Assembly (NCBI GenBank): GCA_017399175.1
Contig: JAFQEE010000006.1
Coordinates: 1 to 47,370 of the forward strand
Reading direction: 5' to 3'
Source of the DNA: Clostridia bacterium
GTDB taxonomy: Bacteria > Bacillota > Clostridia > Oscillospirales > Acutalibacteraceae
DNA: 47,370 bases
In this document: in pieces, positions 6,647-17,400 of the stretch
Layout of the letters: each line of letters begins with the position of its first letter
Position numbering within the stretch: the first letter of the stretch is position 1
Position numbers and translations under genes: made by a program
Notes under the pieces: generated by a model
Database searches by the model: none
What the model saw: the letters and a program-made list of their open reading frames with translations, nothing else
Told to the model about the DNA's origin: nothing

Positions 6647-9061
6647 TTATTTTTTAAGTGCTGATTTTGCGTTCCAAATGTTTGCTGCGTACTCATTAAT
6701 AGCACGGTCTGCTGCAAATCTGCCTGCACCTGAGATATTCATAAGTGACATCTTGTTCCAGTTATCACGGTCAAGGAAATCTCTTGAAATTCTCTGCTGT
6801 GTATTTCTGTAATCCTCAAAGTCAGCAAGAACCATATATGGGTCGTGGTGAACGATTGTTGATGTTACTTCGTGGAACATCTTGCCACCGATACCATTAT
6901 TGTTTGCAAAGTTGAGAATCTTCTGGAGTTCTGCATTTGCATTATAGAAATTCTGTGGAACATATCCGCGTTTCTGCAACTGCTGAACTTCAGGTGTTTT
7001 CATACCAAAGATGTAGATGTTATCTTCACCAACTGCATCGTAAATCTCAACATTTGCACCGTCCATTGTACCGAGTGTCACAGCACCGTTGAGCATAAGT
7101 TTCATATTACCTGTACCTGAAGCCTCTGTACCTGCAAGTGAAATCTGCTCTGAAATATCAGCAGCAGGCATAAGCTTTTCAGCAAGAGTAACATTGTAGT
7201 CCTCAACATAAACAACCTTGATTCTGCCTCTTACATCAGGGTCGTTATTAATTACATCAGCAAGTGCACAGATGAAAGAAATAATCTTCTTTGCCACAAA
7301 GTAGCCTGATGCAGCCTTTGCACCGAAAATATATGTGTGAGGAATGAAATCACCATTTGGATTTTCCTTGATTGCAAGGTAATGTGAAAGAATATTGAGT
7401 GCGTTAAGGTGCTGACGCTTGTATTCGTGAAGTCGCTTAACCTGAACATCAAAGATTGAATCAGGGTCAAGCTGAATTCCGTTGTGCTTGAGCACATATT
7501 TTGCAAATTCTTCCTTATTTGCTCTCTTGATTTTACCGAGCTCGTCAAGAACTGCCTTATCATCCTTAAACTTTCTCAAATCGAGAAGTTTATCTGCATC
7601 TTTTACAAATCCGTCACCGATAGTTTCTGTAAGGAAGCTTGTGAGCTTTGGATTAGCCTGACAAAGCCATCTTCTGTGAGCAATACCATTTGTAACATTT
7701 GTGAATTTGTCAGGAGTAAGTGCATAGAAATCAGAGAAAACTGTATCCTTAAGAATGTCACTATGAAGTGCAGAAACACCGTTTACACAATGTGAACCTG
7801 CAACACAAAGGTTCGCCATTCTTACAACACCGTTTGAAATAACAGCCATTCTTTCAACTGTGTCAGCATTATATGTGCTGTTCCATACATATGAACGGAA
7901 ACGATTGTCGATTTCCTTTGTAATCTGCCAAAGACGAGGCATAAGACGCTTATAAAGGTCTTCAGGCCAACATTCAAGAGCTTCTTTCATAACTGTGTGG
8001 TTTGTATAAGCAACTGTATTTGTAACAACGTTCCAAGCGTCGTCCCAACCGTATCCGCATTCGTCAAGAAGAATACGCATAAGTTCAGGAATTGCCATTG
8101 TCGGGTGAGTATCGTTAACATGAATTGCAACCTTGTCTGCAAGGTTATCCATTGTGCCAAATTCACGAAGATGATGCTGAACAATATCCTGAATTGATGC
8201 AGAAACAAGGAAATACTGCTGACGAAGACGAAGTGATTTTCCTTCAGGATGATTATCTGCAGGATAAAGAACCTTACTGATAACCTCTGCCATAGCATTT
8301 CTTTCCATAGCTCTCATATAGTCACCCTGATTAAAGAGTGCCATATCAAGACCGGGTGCTTTTGCAGACCAAAGACGAAGAACAGAAACACCCTTGCCGT
8401 CTTTACCTGCAACGTGCATATCATAAGGAACAGCCTGAATTACTGTTGGATTTTCGATTTCAACATGGTGATAATCGTTATCCCACATATCACGAACTTC
8501 ACCCTCGAACTTGATTTCCATTGACTGTTCTTCATGTGGAACAAGCCATACATCACCGCCAGGAAGCCAGAAGTCAGGAAGTTCTGTCTGCCATCCATCA
8601 ACAAGTTTCTGCTTGAAAATACCGTATTCGTAAAGGATTGTGTAACCCTTTGCAACATAACCCTGAGTTGCAAGACCATCAAGATAGCAAGCAGCAAGAC
8701 GGCCAAGACCGCCATTACCAAGACCTGCATCCGGCTCACAATCATAAATTGAGTCCATCTTGATACCGTAATCCTTTAACACACTTTCAAAAACCTTTGT
8801 AAGGTTAAGGTTGTAAAGATTGTTTTTAAGTGAACGGCCCATAAGGAATTCCATACAGAGATAATAAACTCTTTTTGTTCCCTTCTTTGAGCCTTCTTTT
8901 GAAAATTCAGCTCTGCCCTGACTCATCATATCTCTTACGATAAGAGCGATTGCCTTATAGAACTGTTCATTTGTTGCCTCATTGGGATTTACTCCGATAA
9001 AATGAGAAAGTTTTGATTCAACAAGCTCTTTTGCTTGTTTCTTTGTAAGTGAATAATTCAT
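6647..9061 (-). CDS. glgP: Glycogen/starch/maltodextrin phosphorylase
   Basis: GT35 enzyme of 804 residues that releases glucose-1-phosphate from the non-reducing ends of alpha-1,4-glucans using phosphate and pyridoxal phosphate. The PLP site EASGTGNMKLMLNGA is intact, with the PLP lysine at about residue 654. Family signatures include the N-terminal CEPDAGLGNGGLGRLAACYLD and VKRLHEYKRQHLN. The length is typical of bacterial phosphorylases. The start ATG has GGAGG 6 bases upstream (GGAGGTTTTGT then ATG). A promoter TTGAAA-17-TAAAAT lies at 9117-9145 and a terminator at 6611-6639, so it is a single-gene unit. Glucose-1-phosphate also feeds GalU, encoded elsewhere in the window, but the two genes are not linked. 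Confidence 0.97.
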   Translation of the reverse strand: MNYSLTKKQAKELVESKLSHFIGVNPNEATNEQFYKAIALIVRDMMSQGRAEFSKEGSKKGTKRVYYLCMEFLMGRSLKNNLYNLNLTKVFESVLKDYGIKMDSIYDCEPDAGLGNGGLGRLAACYLDGLATQGYVAKGYTILYEYGIFKQKLVDGWQTELPDFWLPGGDVWLVPHEEQSMEIKFEGEVRDMWDNDYHHVEIENPTVIQAVPYDMHVAGKDGKGVSVLRLWSAKAPGLDMALFNQGDYMRAMERNAMAEVISKVLYPADNHPEGKSLRLRQQYFLVSASIQDIVQHHLREFGTMDNLADKVAIHVNDTHPTMAIPELMRILLDECGYGWDDAWNVVTNTVAYTNHTVMKEALECWPEDLYKRLMPRLWQITKEIDNRFRSYVWNSTYNADTVERMAVISNGVVRMANLCVAGSHCVNGVSALHSDILKDTVFSDFYALTPDKFTNVTNGIAHRRWLCQANPKLTSFLTETIGDGFVKDADKLLDLRKFKDDKAVLDELGKIKRANKEEFAKYVLKHNGIQLDPDSIFDVQVKRLHEYKRQHLNALNILSHYLAIKENPNGDFIPHTYIFGAKAASGYFVAKKIISFICALADVINNDPDVRGRIKVVYVEDYNVTLAEKLMPAADISEQISLAGTEASGTGNMKLMLNGAVTLGTMDGANVEIYDAVGEDNIYIFGMKTPEVQQLQKRGYVPQNFYNANAELQKILNFANNNGIGGKMFHEVTSTIVHHDPYMVLADFEDYRNTQQRISRDFLDRDNWNKMSLMNISGAGRFAADRAINEYAANIWNAKSALKK

Positions 9062-9116
9062 ACAAAACCTCCAAAAAAATTTATAAAATCAATTAAAATT
9101 TAATGTCTGTTTGTCT

Positions 9117-9145
9117 ATTTTACACTAAAATAAGAGTTTTTTCAA
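9117..9145 (-). promoter_or_regulatory. SigA-type promoter for glgP
   Basis: On the - strand TTGAAA (9140-9145), 17-base spacer, TAAAAT (9117-9122), about 55 bases upstream of the start codon. Confidence 0.55.
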
Positions 9146-9201
9146 CTATAATAAGAAACTTTTTTAAAATATATTTATATTATGCTTTTATTATACATAA
9201 A

Positions 9202-9229
9202 AACGCCCTGTATTTTCACACAGGGCGTT
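9202..9229 (-). terminator. Intrinsic terminator of the DUF4474 lipoprotein gene
   Basis: AACGCCCTGT (9202-9211) and ACAGGGCGTT (9220-9229) form a perfect 10-bp stem with an 8-base loop. On the - strand it is followed by a short T-run and lies 14 bases after the stop codon. Confidence 0.75.
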
Positions 9230-9243
9230 ACCATTTATTACTT

Positions 9244-10344
9244 TTATCCTTCTATATCAGGATTTTGTGCTGTACTATAGTTCACATAACCAGCTTCATG
9301 CCATACAACAGAGAATCTGTTACCGTTTCTTATGTAGAAATCTTTTGCAGTTGAGCCGGACTTATAAGGTACAAAGCCTTTTCCTGTAAGATTGTTCTTG
9401 CCATCAGTAAGATTCTGAAGACCTGCTTCAATACCGTCAGCCATTTCATCGTCATGAGCATAAAGAGTTGCTCTTACAACACAGTTCTTTGGATTAACCA
9501 TACCAAACTTGAAGCCTGTAAGCCACCAGTGCTCCTGTTCAAGTCTTGTGAAAAGTCTGTTACCTGACTGATAGTCAGCCCAGCTATGATAAAAGTCCAT
9601 ATTCATCTTAAGAAGCTGATCATCCTCTGCACACTTATAGAAAGTTGACTGATTAAGTGGATCTTTTGTATAAACACCTAATTCAGCACCTTCAAGAACA
9701 CCATACTGGCCTTTCCACCACTGAAGTCTCCAGAGAAGGTCTCCATAAGCAAAGTCAGCTTTAAGTGTAAGATACCACATATTTGTGAGAGGTGCAGCCT
9801 GGTCATAAATATCTGCAAATCCCATTGCACGCTGCCATGGATTAAGACTTGTGTAGTAAATGTCCTGTACAGGGTCATATTCATAACCTGCAAGAGCGAG
9901 CATATCATTTCTTTCTTCAGGAGTATCAATATGAGTCATAAAGTGTTTAATTTCGTACTCTAAATCAGCTGCAATTCCGCTCAAAATTGAGGAACCACCT
10001 GAACTTGAGCCTGTGTTAGGGTTTGGGGTTGTGCCTGTATTAGGATAGTTTGGTGTTACAGTTGATGAACCACCGTTAGGAACATAGCTATTGCCACCAT
10101 TAGGAACATAACTGCTTCCGCCATTTGATGAACCACCGTTGTTTTCGTCAGGAATGTCACCTGTATTGCTTGAACCATCGTTCACAAAAGTGTCGTCTGA
10201 ACCCATATTGTTTGGGTTTGTCGGCATTTCAATCTCATATACCGGTTCATTTTCATCTTCCTTGCCTCCACAAGCAGAGAAACAACAAACAATAAGGCTG
10301 AGTGCCAAAATAATTGATAAAATTCGTGTAATGTTTGATTTCAT
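9244..10344 (-). CDS. DUF4474 lipoprotein
   Basis: A 366-residue surface lipoprotein. ATG 10344 has GGAGGT 9 bases upstream; the earlier in-frame ATG overlaps that ribosome site. A signal peptide (MKSNITRILSIILALSLIV...) ends in a lipobox FSAC, so the mature protein should start at the Cys before GGKEDEN. Residues about 30-115 are a low-complexity Gly/Ser/Asn/Pro linker with short repeats such as YVPNGG. The rest matches the DUF4474 pattern I know: GYEYDPVQDIYYTSLNPWQR, FADIYDQAAPL, WWKGQYGVLEGAELGVYT, HWWLTGFKFG. DUF4474 proteins are common in Clostridia and have no assigned function. The gene stands alone with its own terminator. Confidence 0.85.
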   Translation of the reverse strand: MKSNITRILSIILALSLIVCCFSACGGKEDENEPVYEIEMPTNPNNMGSDDTFVNDGSSNTGDIPDENNGGSSNGGSSYVPNGGNSYVPNGGSSTVTPNYPNTGTTPNPNTGSSSGGSSILSGIAADLEYEIKHFMTHIDTPEERNDMLALAGYEYDPVQDIYYTSLNPWQRAMGFADIYDQAAPLTNMWYLTLKADFAYGDLLWRLQWWKGQYGVLEGAELGVYTKDPLNQSTFYKCAEDDQLLKMNMDFYHSWADYQSGNRLFTRLEQEHWWLTGFKFGMVNPKNCVVRATLYAHDDEMADGIEAGLQNLTDGKNNLTGKGFVPYKSGSTAKDFYIRNGNRFSVVWHEAGYVNYSTAQNPDIEG

Positions 10345-10480
10345 TACATCACTACCTCCATATTCCAAAATTACATTTTATACTTCCATCCATACACAGA
10401 TATTATGCCACAACTTTCATTTAATGTCAATGATTTCAAACAGGATATTTTTGGTTACAGCCACAATCCCTCAAAAACTC

Positions 10481-10509
10481 TTGAATTAAATAAGATAATA
10501 TGATAAAAT
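10481..10509 (+). promoter_or_regulatory. Promoter for the Lgt-like gene
   Basis: TTGAAT (10481-10486), 17 bases, TAAAAT (10504-10509), 26 bases before the start codon at 10536. Confidence 0.5.
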
Positions 10510-10535
10510 AACCTATAACAATCGAGGTGATTATT

Positions 10536-11393
10536 ATGCATCAGTTTTTTGGTGACTTGAACGCATTTGACTTATTTAATAATATTGCACTTTATGTAAC
10601 AATAATTTCAAGTATCTTTTTTGTAAAAGCAAAAACGCAAGCAATGGGACTTTATTCAAGATATGTCCTTTTCTATGTTTCAAAAAAAGGTTTACGTGCA
10701 AAAAAATTTCTTGAATATTTTCTTGCCTTTATAGAAATGTTTATACTGATGGCAATTTCTCTTATATCTGCATTCTTCAATGCACCGCTTGGCAACCTCT
10801 TAAATACAGGTGTAAATTATTTTGGTAATTTATTTAGTATCGCACCTCTTGTGTTTATTTTTTCGCTTATTATTATGGCTAACCCCATGAAGCAAATGGA
10901 TATTGTAACGCTCCTCTTGCCGATTCGTTTGTTTTTTGTAAAACTTGCTTGTTACTGTCAAGGATGCTGTTGGGGAATTTCATGGAAATATGGTCCACAC
11001 AATCATCATTATGACCATCCGGGAAATCAAGTTCCCGTGCAGGCAATTGAAGCATTTTGGGCAATAGCTATCCTTTTTTTCTTGCTTGTGTACAGAAAAA
11101 AAGCAAAGACAGGCACCCTATTTCCAATATATATGATTTTGTACAGCGGAACACGATTCTTTAGCGAGTTCTTCCGTAACGAAGAAAATGTGCTCTGGAT
11201 TTTTAAAACATATCATCTTCTTTGTCTTGTCGGTATTGCAATCGGACTTATAATGTTACTTATTGTTAAAATATTCGGCGAGAAAATTACTGAACATTTT
11301 GAAAATTCACACAGAAAACTCGACTTAAAAATCGCACAACACGAGGAACAAAAAGGCATGAGAACCCACTTAATCAGCAAAGGAAAAGCTTGA
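10536..11393 (+). CDS. Divergent prolipoprotein diacylglyceryl transferase-like membrane protein
   Basis: A 285-residue polytopic membrane protein related to Lgt, the enzyme that puts diacylglycerol on lipobox cysteines. ATG 10536 follows GAGGTG with a 6-base gap. About seven hydrophobic helices can be drawn. Lgt-family features are KLACYCQGCCWG, the PVQAIEAFWA segment, GTRFFSEFFRNE, and a final helix beginning TYHLLCLVGIAIG. The canonical HGRxGNF motif of catalytic Lgt is not visible, the N-terminal half is unlike classical Lgt, and a charged C-terminal tail of about 35 residues is added. It is therefore better called Lgt-like than lgt; activity is uncertain. Its neighbour on one side is a lipoprotein gene, which may be coincidence. 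Confidence 0.75.
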   Translation: MHQFFGDLNAFDLFNNIALYVTIISSIFFVKAKTQAMGLYSRYVLFYVSKKGLRAKKFLEYFLAFIEMFILMAISLISAFFNAPLGNLLNTGVNYFGNLFSIAPLVFIFSLIIMANPMKQMDIVTLLLPIRLFFVKLACYCQGCCWGISWKYGPHNHHYDHPGNQVPVQAIEAFWAIAILFFLLVYRKKAKTGTLFPIYMILYSGTRFFSEFFRNEENVLWIFKTYHLLCLVGIAIGLIMLLIVKIFGEKITEHFENSHRKLDLKIAQHEEQKGMRTHLISKGKA

Positions 11394-11454
11394 AAAAGCA
11401 GAAAAAGTTAAACTCGTGTGAGCAAAAACAAGAAAAAACAACTAAAACTACAGC

Positions 11455-11491
11455 AAAATACCGAAGAACCGTTTAAAGGTCTTCGGTATTT
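11455..11491. terminator. Bidirectional terminator between the Lgt-like gene and the NRPS
   Basis: ATACCGAAGA (11458-11467) pairs with TCTTCGGTAT (11480-11489), with A-run and T-run flanks on opposite sides. It ends the + gene and the long - operon that converge here. Confidence 0.75.
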
Positions 11492-11494
11492 TTA

Positions 11495-14400
11495 TTATTC
11501 AAAAATCTTAACAAGAATGTCTACAAGAATGTCGCTATTATCTGATTGGAAATAGTGCGAATCTGTTTCAATAAAGTGAACATTGTTGAAATTGTCCGCA
11601 TTTAGTTTCCACAATTTTTCAGCATTCTTATAATTTTTTGTGAAGCTGTCAGTCTTACTGATAATAACATCGGTCTGCGCCTTGATTTTATTAGGTTTGT
11701 TGTAATGGTACCATACCATAAAGTCAGTATCTTTACGGAAATTGTCAATCATTTCGCAATTTTGACTGTCAGAGAAATTATCTAGAGGTGCACCTGCCGA
11801 AATCAACCGTTTCTTGATATATTTATCAGGAACTATGTTCCAAACATTTTTCTTTAGCGGTTTATGTGGAGGGATATACCCGCCTGCCACATAGCGACAG
11901 ATATCAACATTCATTTCTTCAAGAATATTGATAATTTGCATAGCAACTGCAGCACCTGCACAATGAGAATAAATATATAACTTCTTGTCTTTTCCGATTT
12001 GAGCAAGTGTTTCAGCAATGTTTTTACACTCATCAAATGAACGCAGATACTTAACATAATATATCGCCATATCATTTGACCTGTTTGCCATAGATTCTAC
12101 AAATTTCGCATAAGCGGTAGCGTCGCCACCTGCATACGGCACTACAACAAGCACTTTTTCTGCATCTGGTACATCTCTCAACACTTCTATCCCTTCGGTC
12201 AAAGAAACATTACCCTCTGTAAGAATCTCTGTCAACTTTTTCGGCGTTGGATTTGCAATAAACTGTGCAGGAGTAATATTCTTCATTTCACTTTCCGACA
12301 ACACAGCAATCATATCAATACTTGTACCGCCAAGAGAGAAGAAACTTTCATTTCTGCCAACTTCTTCAATATTAAGTGTTCTCTCAAAGATACTGCAAAG
12401 CATTTTTTCTGTGTCATTTATCGGTATTTCCTTGACAAATTCGTCCTCAAAAACAACTTCTATACTTTTAAGTTGTTTACGGTCAAGTTTACCGCTTGCA
12501 TTGAGCGGCATTTTGTCAAGTATTACAAATGCACTCGGCACCATATAGCGAGGAAGTTTGTTACCGCAGTATTCTTTAATCTTTGTATTGTCAATATTAT
12601 CTCCACAACAATATGCAACAAGAACATCTTTGCCGTTGTTTTGCATAATCATAACAACCACAGATTCCACGTTATCAACTTCACCGATAACTTTTTCAAT
12701 TTCACCTAATTCAATTCTTTGACCGTTAAGTTTAATCTGATGGTCCATTCTGCCACAGAAGATGATTTCTCCATCTTCTCTCCAGTATGCCAAATCGCCT
12801 GTTTTGTAGATTTTGCCTTCGCGGAATGGGTTGTCTATGAACTTTTCGTTTGTGAGAATTTCGTTATTAAGATAACCTTGTCCTACATTAACACCACCAA
12901 TACAAAGTTCACCCACTACTCCTATCGGTGTTGGGTTCATATATCTGTCAACTATGTAAAGCTGTGTATTGTATATTGGTTTACCAATAGGCACAGGGTC
13001 TGTGTCTGTTGGTACGCAAGGATAGTAACTTACATCAACTGCACACTCTGTCGGTCCGTAAAGGTTATGCAACTGCACCTTATTGTAATCATATATCTTA
13101 TAGAATCTGTTAATATGATTTGCTGTTAATGCTTCACCTGAAAGGAACACATACTTAACCGTGTTGAATTTGCTTTGTTCTTCAGGGTTGTTTTCAAGAT
13201 AAGTCAGAAACAAATCAAATACAGACGGAACAAAGTGCAAATGTGTTACCTTGTTCTTTTCTGTTTCTTCAAGGATTTTTGCAGGTAAGAAATGTTCATC
13301 AGGCTTTGATGCACAAAGTGTTCTTCCTGTCATACCCCACCAGAAAAGCTCCCATACTGATACATCAAATGTATATGGTGTTTTCTGGAGAATTACATCA
13401 TTTTCTTCCAACGGATAGAAATCATGCATCCACAGTATTCTGTTTACTGCAGACTTATGACTAATTTTTGCTCCCTTTGGATTTCCTGTGCTACCTGATG
13501 TGTAGATTACATATGCTGTATCTTCAAGCTTTGCAAGTATTTCTTTTGTTTCTATTGTTTCTTTGTTTTTCAGAACTTCTGTTGCATCAATACAAGGAAC
13601 ATCTCCTGCAAGATGGCAGAATTTATCCTGTGCTATTACTGCTTTTGCATTACTGTTCTCTAATATGTAATCTATTCTGTCTTGCGGATAATTCGGGTCA
13701 ATAGGTAAGTATGCATTACCGCCACGAATAACACCATAAACAGCACCATACATTTCAAAGCTTCTCTCACAGATTACTGCGATTACACTCTTTTCACCCT
13801 TAGTAATATCTCTTGTTCGAGCATCTATTCTTTCTGCATATTTCTTAAACTCTTTAAATGTGATTTCCTCGTCATTTGCTATGATACATACTTTATCCTT
13901 ATTCTTTTCTGCTTGTTCTTCAAACAGACTGTAGATTGTTGAATTATTAGGTATGTCATATGTATATGCTGTATCGTTGAAATCTTTGAAAACCTTATTC
14001 TTTTCCTCTTCTGTCAGGACAGAGATGTCTTTTATGAGAATGTTTTCATCAAGACATTGTGTAAGAATTGAATTGTATGATTTAATAAACTTGTTGATTG
14101 TTTCCTCCTTAAAGATATCTGTACAGTACTCTGTCATAAGCACAATTTCTTTTTCTCTCGGAAACACATAGAAAGACAAATCACACTTTGATGTAGTTAC
14201 AGGTGTCGGAATAACCTCTGCTTTCTTATCTCCAATTGTGATTTCTGTCATTTCTTCACTCTGGTATGCGAACATAACATCATACAATGGATTTCCGTTT
14301 TTTGTGTGTATATTCAGTTTATTTACAAGTTCCGAGAACGGATATTGCTGATTAGCTATTGCAGATATTGAGTTTTCCTTAACTTCATTTGCAAATTCTT

Positions 14401-17400
14401 TAAATATCTTTGTTCCGACAGGATAGTTTCGGAGTGCTATTGTATTTACAAACATACCCATTGTATTAAGATACTTGCTGCTTCGTCCGCTTACAGGCAT
14501 TCCTACACAGATATCTTCATTTCCTGAAAACTTTGAAAGAAGAATATTGTAACATGCCATGTAATATGCATAAGGAGTTATACCCAACTGTTTACACTTG
14601 CCCTGTATCTTCTCATTAAGTTCATTATCTATTCTTGTATAGATATTTGTTCCCTTGAAACTCTGTGTTTCCGGTCTTTGGTAATCTGTTAGTAATTCAA
14701 GTGTTTCAATTTCTTCATTAAAGACATTTAACCAATACTTCTCATTTTCATCAGTATATGTATCTGTTACTGCAAATTCACCGTACTGAACTGTTGGTTT
14801 AAGCTCTCTGCCCATATACAACTCATTTAGTTCTCTCATGAAAATTGCAGATGATGAACCATCAGCTATAATATGGTGCATATCTATCATAACTGTATTT
14901 TCAATATATCCGACTCTTAACAATGGTACTTTTGTAAGGTCAAACGGTTTAATAAAATCCTTTGCATTTTCACTTTCAAGTTTTCGTACCTGTATTGTTG
15001 CTTCTTCGTTAATTACCTGTACTACTTGTCCGTTTCTGTTTTCAAAATGTGTTCTTAAACTTTCGTGTTTTTCAATTAGTTTATTGATTGCTTTTTCAAG
15101 TCTTTCTACATCAAGCTCTTCTGTCTTAAAAATATATGAAATATTGTAAAGGGTTGAGTTTCCGTCTATCTTCTGGGCTGTATACACATTCATCTGTGCT
15201 GATGTTGCAGGAATAACAGAATCATAAATAACTTTTTCTTCTTTTTCTGTTTTTTCCTGAAGTTTCTTTGCTAAACTTTGAATGTCTGTTGCTTCAAAGA
15301 TATCTCTTACATTTACTGTGTAACCATTTTCTTCTATCTTATTTGTCAGTTCTATTGACTTTAACGAATCTCCACCCATATCAAAGAAATTGTCAATCAC
15401 ACTAACCTTCTCTGTGTTAAGCACTTCTTTTATTGCTTCTATGAGGACGTTTTCTTCTCTTGTTTCTGGTGCTACATATTCTGCTTCTGCAGAGATATTT
15501 GTTAAATCAATTTCAGGTAATGCTTTTCTGTCAAGCTTACCACTGACTGTCATTGGTAAAGTTTCAAGATGTGTAAAAACATGCGGAACCATATATCTTG
15601 GTAATGTTGATGAGAGTATTGTTCTGAGTTCCCTTGTATCAATTTCTTTACCTGTATAGAAGGCACAGATATATTGTCTGTCATTTTCGTCCTGACGAAC
15701 AATCGCAACAGCATGTTCTACTTCGTCAATTGCCTCTAATACACTTTCAATTTCACCGAGTTCTATTCGAAGTCCACGAACCTTAACCTGGAAGTCATTT
15801 CTTCCCACGTAACAGATATTTCCGTCAGGTCTCCAATATGCAAGGTCACCTGTTTTATAAAGTTTACCTTCGCCAAATGGATTTTCTATAAATCTTTCTG
15901 CTGTAAGCTCAGGATTATTGATATATCCCGAGCCTACACCATCACCTGCAATACAGATTTCTCCTGTTACACCAATCGGAGTTGGATTTAAATATCTGTC
16001 CACAATATAGATTTGTGCATTAGCAATAGGTTTGCCGATATGAACATCAAGACCATCAGATTTTTCTAATCGACCACCCATATCCCAAACACTACATTCA
16101 CTTGGTCCTATAGGGTTGTACACCATTGTATCGGGTGATTTTGTGTACATCTGTTCAAGAAGTTCAGGAGTTAAAGGCTCACCTGATGTACAAATACAAG
16201 CCATATTTTTCAATGCTGAACAATTATGCTTGTCACTAAAATAAATTTTAAGACGAGTTGGGGTTGTCATAATAACATTTATGTTATTTTTGGTGACAAC
16301 ATCTAAAAAGCGGTCTTGCATAGTGCTTTCATTATCATCTAAAACAACAGTTGTAAATCCGTTTGTTAACGGCAAGAGCGTTTCTGCAATAAAATAGTCA
16401 AATGAAGCACTGTTTACACATGCAAAAATAGGTTGTTCTATGTAATTCAATGTTTCAAGTGTGTTGTTATTCATACAGAAATTCAAGAGGCCTTTTCCTG
16501 TAAGAAGACAACCCTTTGGCATCCCTGTACTACCGGAAGTATAAATAATATAGCAATCCCCTAAATTTGTAACTGTTTCAGCCGCTTTTGTTGACGATAC
16601 TGAATTAAAATCATTTAAAAGAATAACATTAGCATTAACAGAAGATTTGTCTAACTCATCAGTAATTAACAGTTTAACATCACAATTGATGCACATTTGC
16701 TGAATGCGGTCAACAGGATATCTTTTATCAACAGGTAAGAATATTGCACCAATTTTCAATATTGCTAATTGAAAAACAATTAATTCATAGCTTCTTTCAA
16801 GATGTACGGCAACAACATCGTCAGCCTTGAGACCGAGCGAATTTAACCTGTCGGCACATTCTTTTATTTTGTCATTCAGTTGAGAATATGTCAGTTTGAT
16901 ATCTTTAAATATGACCGCAGTTTTATCAGGTGTTTTCACAACTTGATTTTCAAAAAGTTCGTAAACACCTTTATCTTTTGGATATTCAACAGTTGTATTG
17001 TTGAAATCATAAAGTATTTTCTGCTTTTCTTCTGCTGAAACCATTTCAAGCTCATATATGGTTTTTTCAGGATTTTCAATAGCATTTTCTGCTAAAGCAA
17101 TTATTGAGTTCAGCATTGTCTGAACTTCTTGTTCACTAAACATTGCTGTTCTGTAACGGATTTTGAGGTTATGCTTCTCGTTATTAAAACTCTGCAAATG
17201 AATTTCTAACGGTGTTGAAAGTGCGTCGCTGTATTGAAAAACGAATTCATAATTATCATTTTTATTGAATTCCTGATAATCGCACACAATATCAAAAAGA
17301 GAATTGATTTTTACAACATTCTCATTTAACATTTCCTTAATATCGGTTTGCGTAAACTTTTGATGTCTATATAAGTTTAACTGCAAATCTTCGAATTGTT

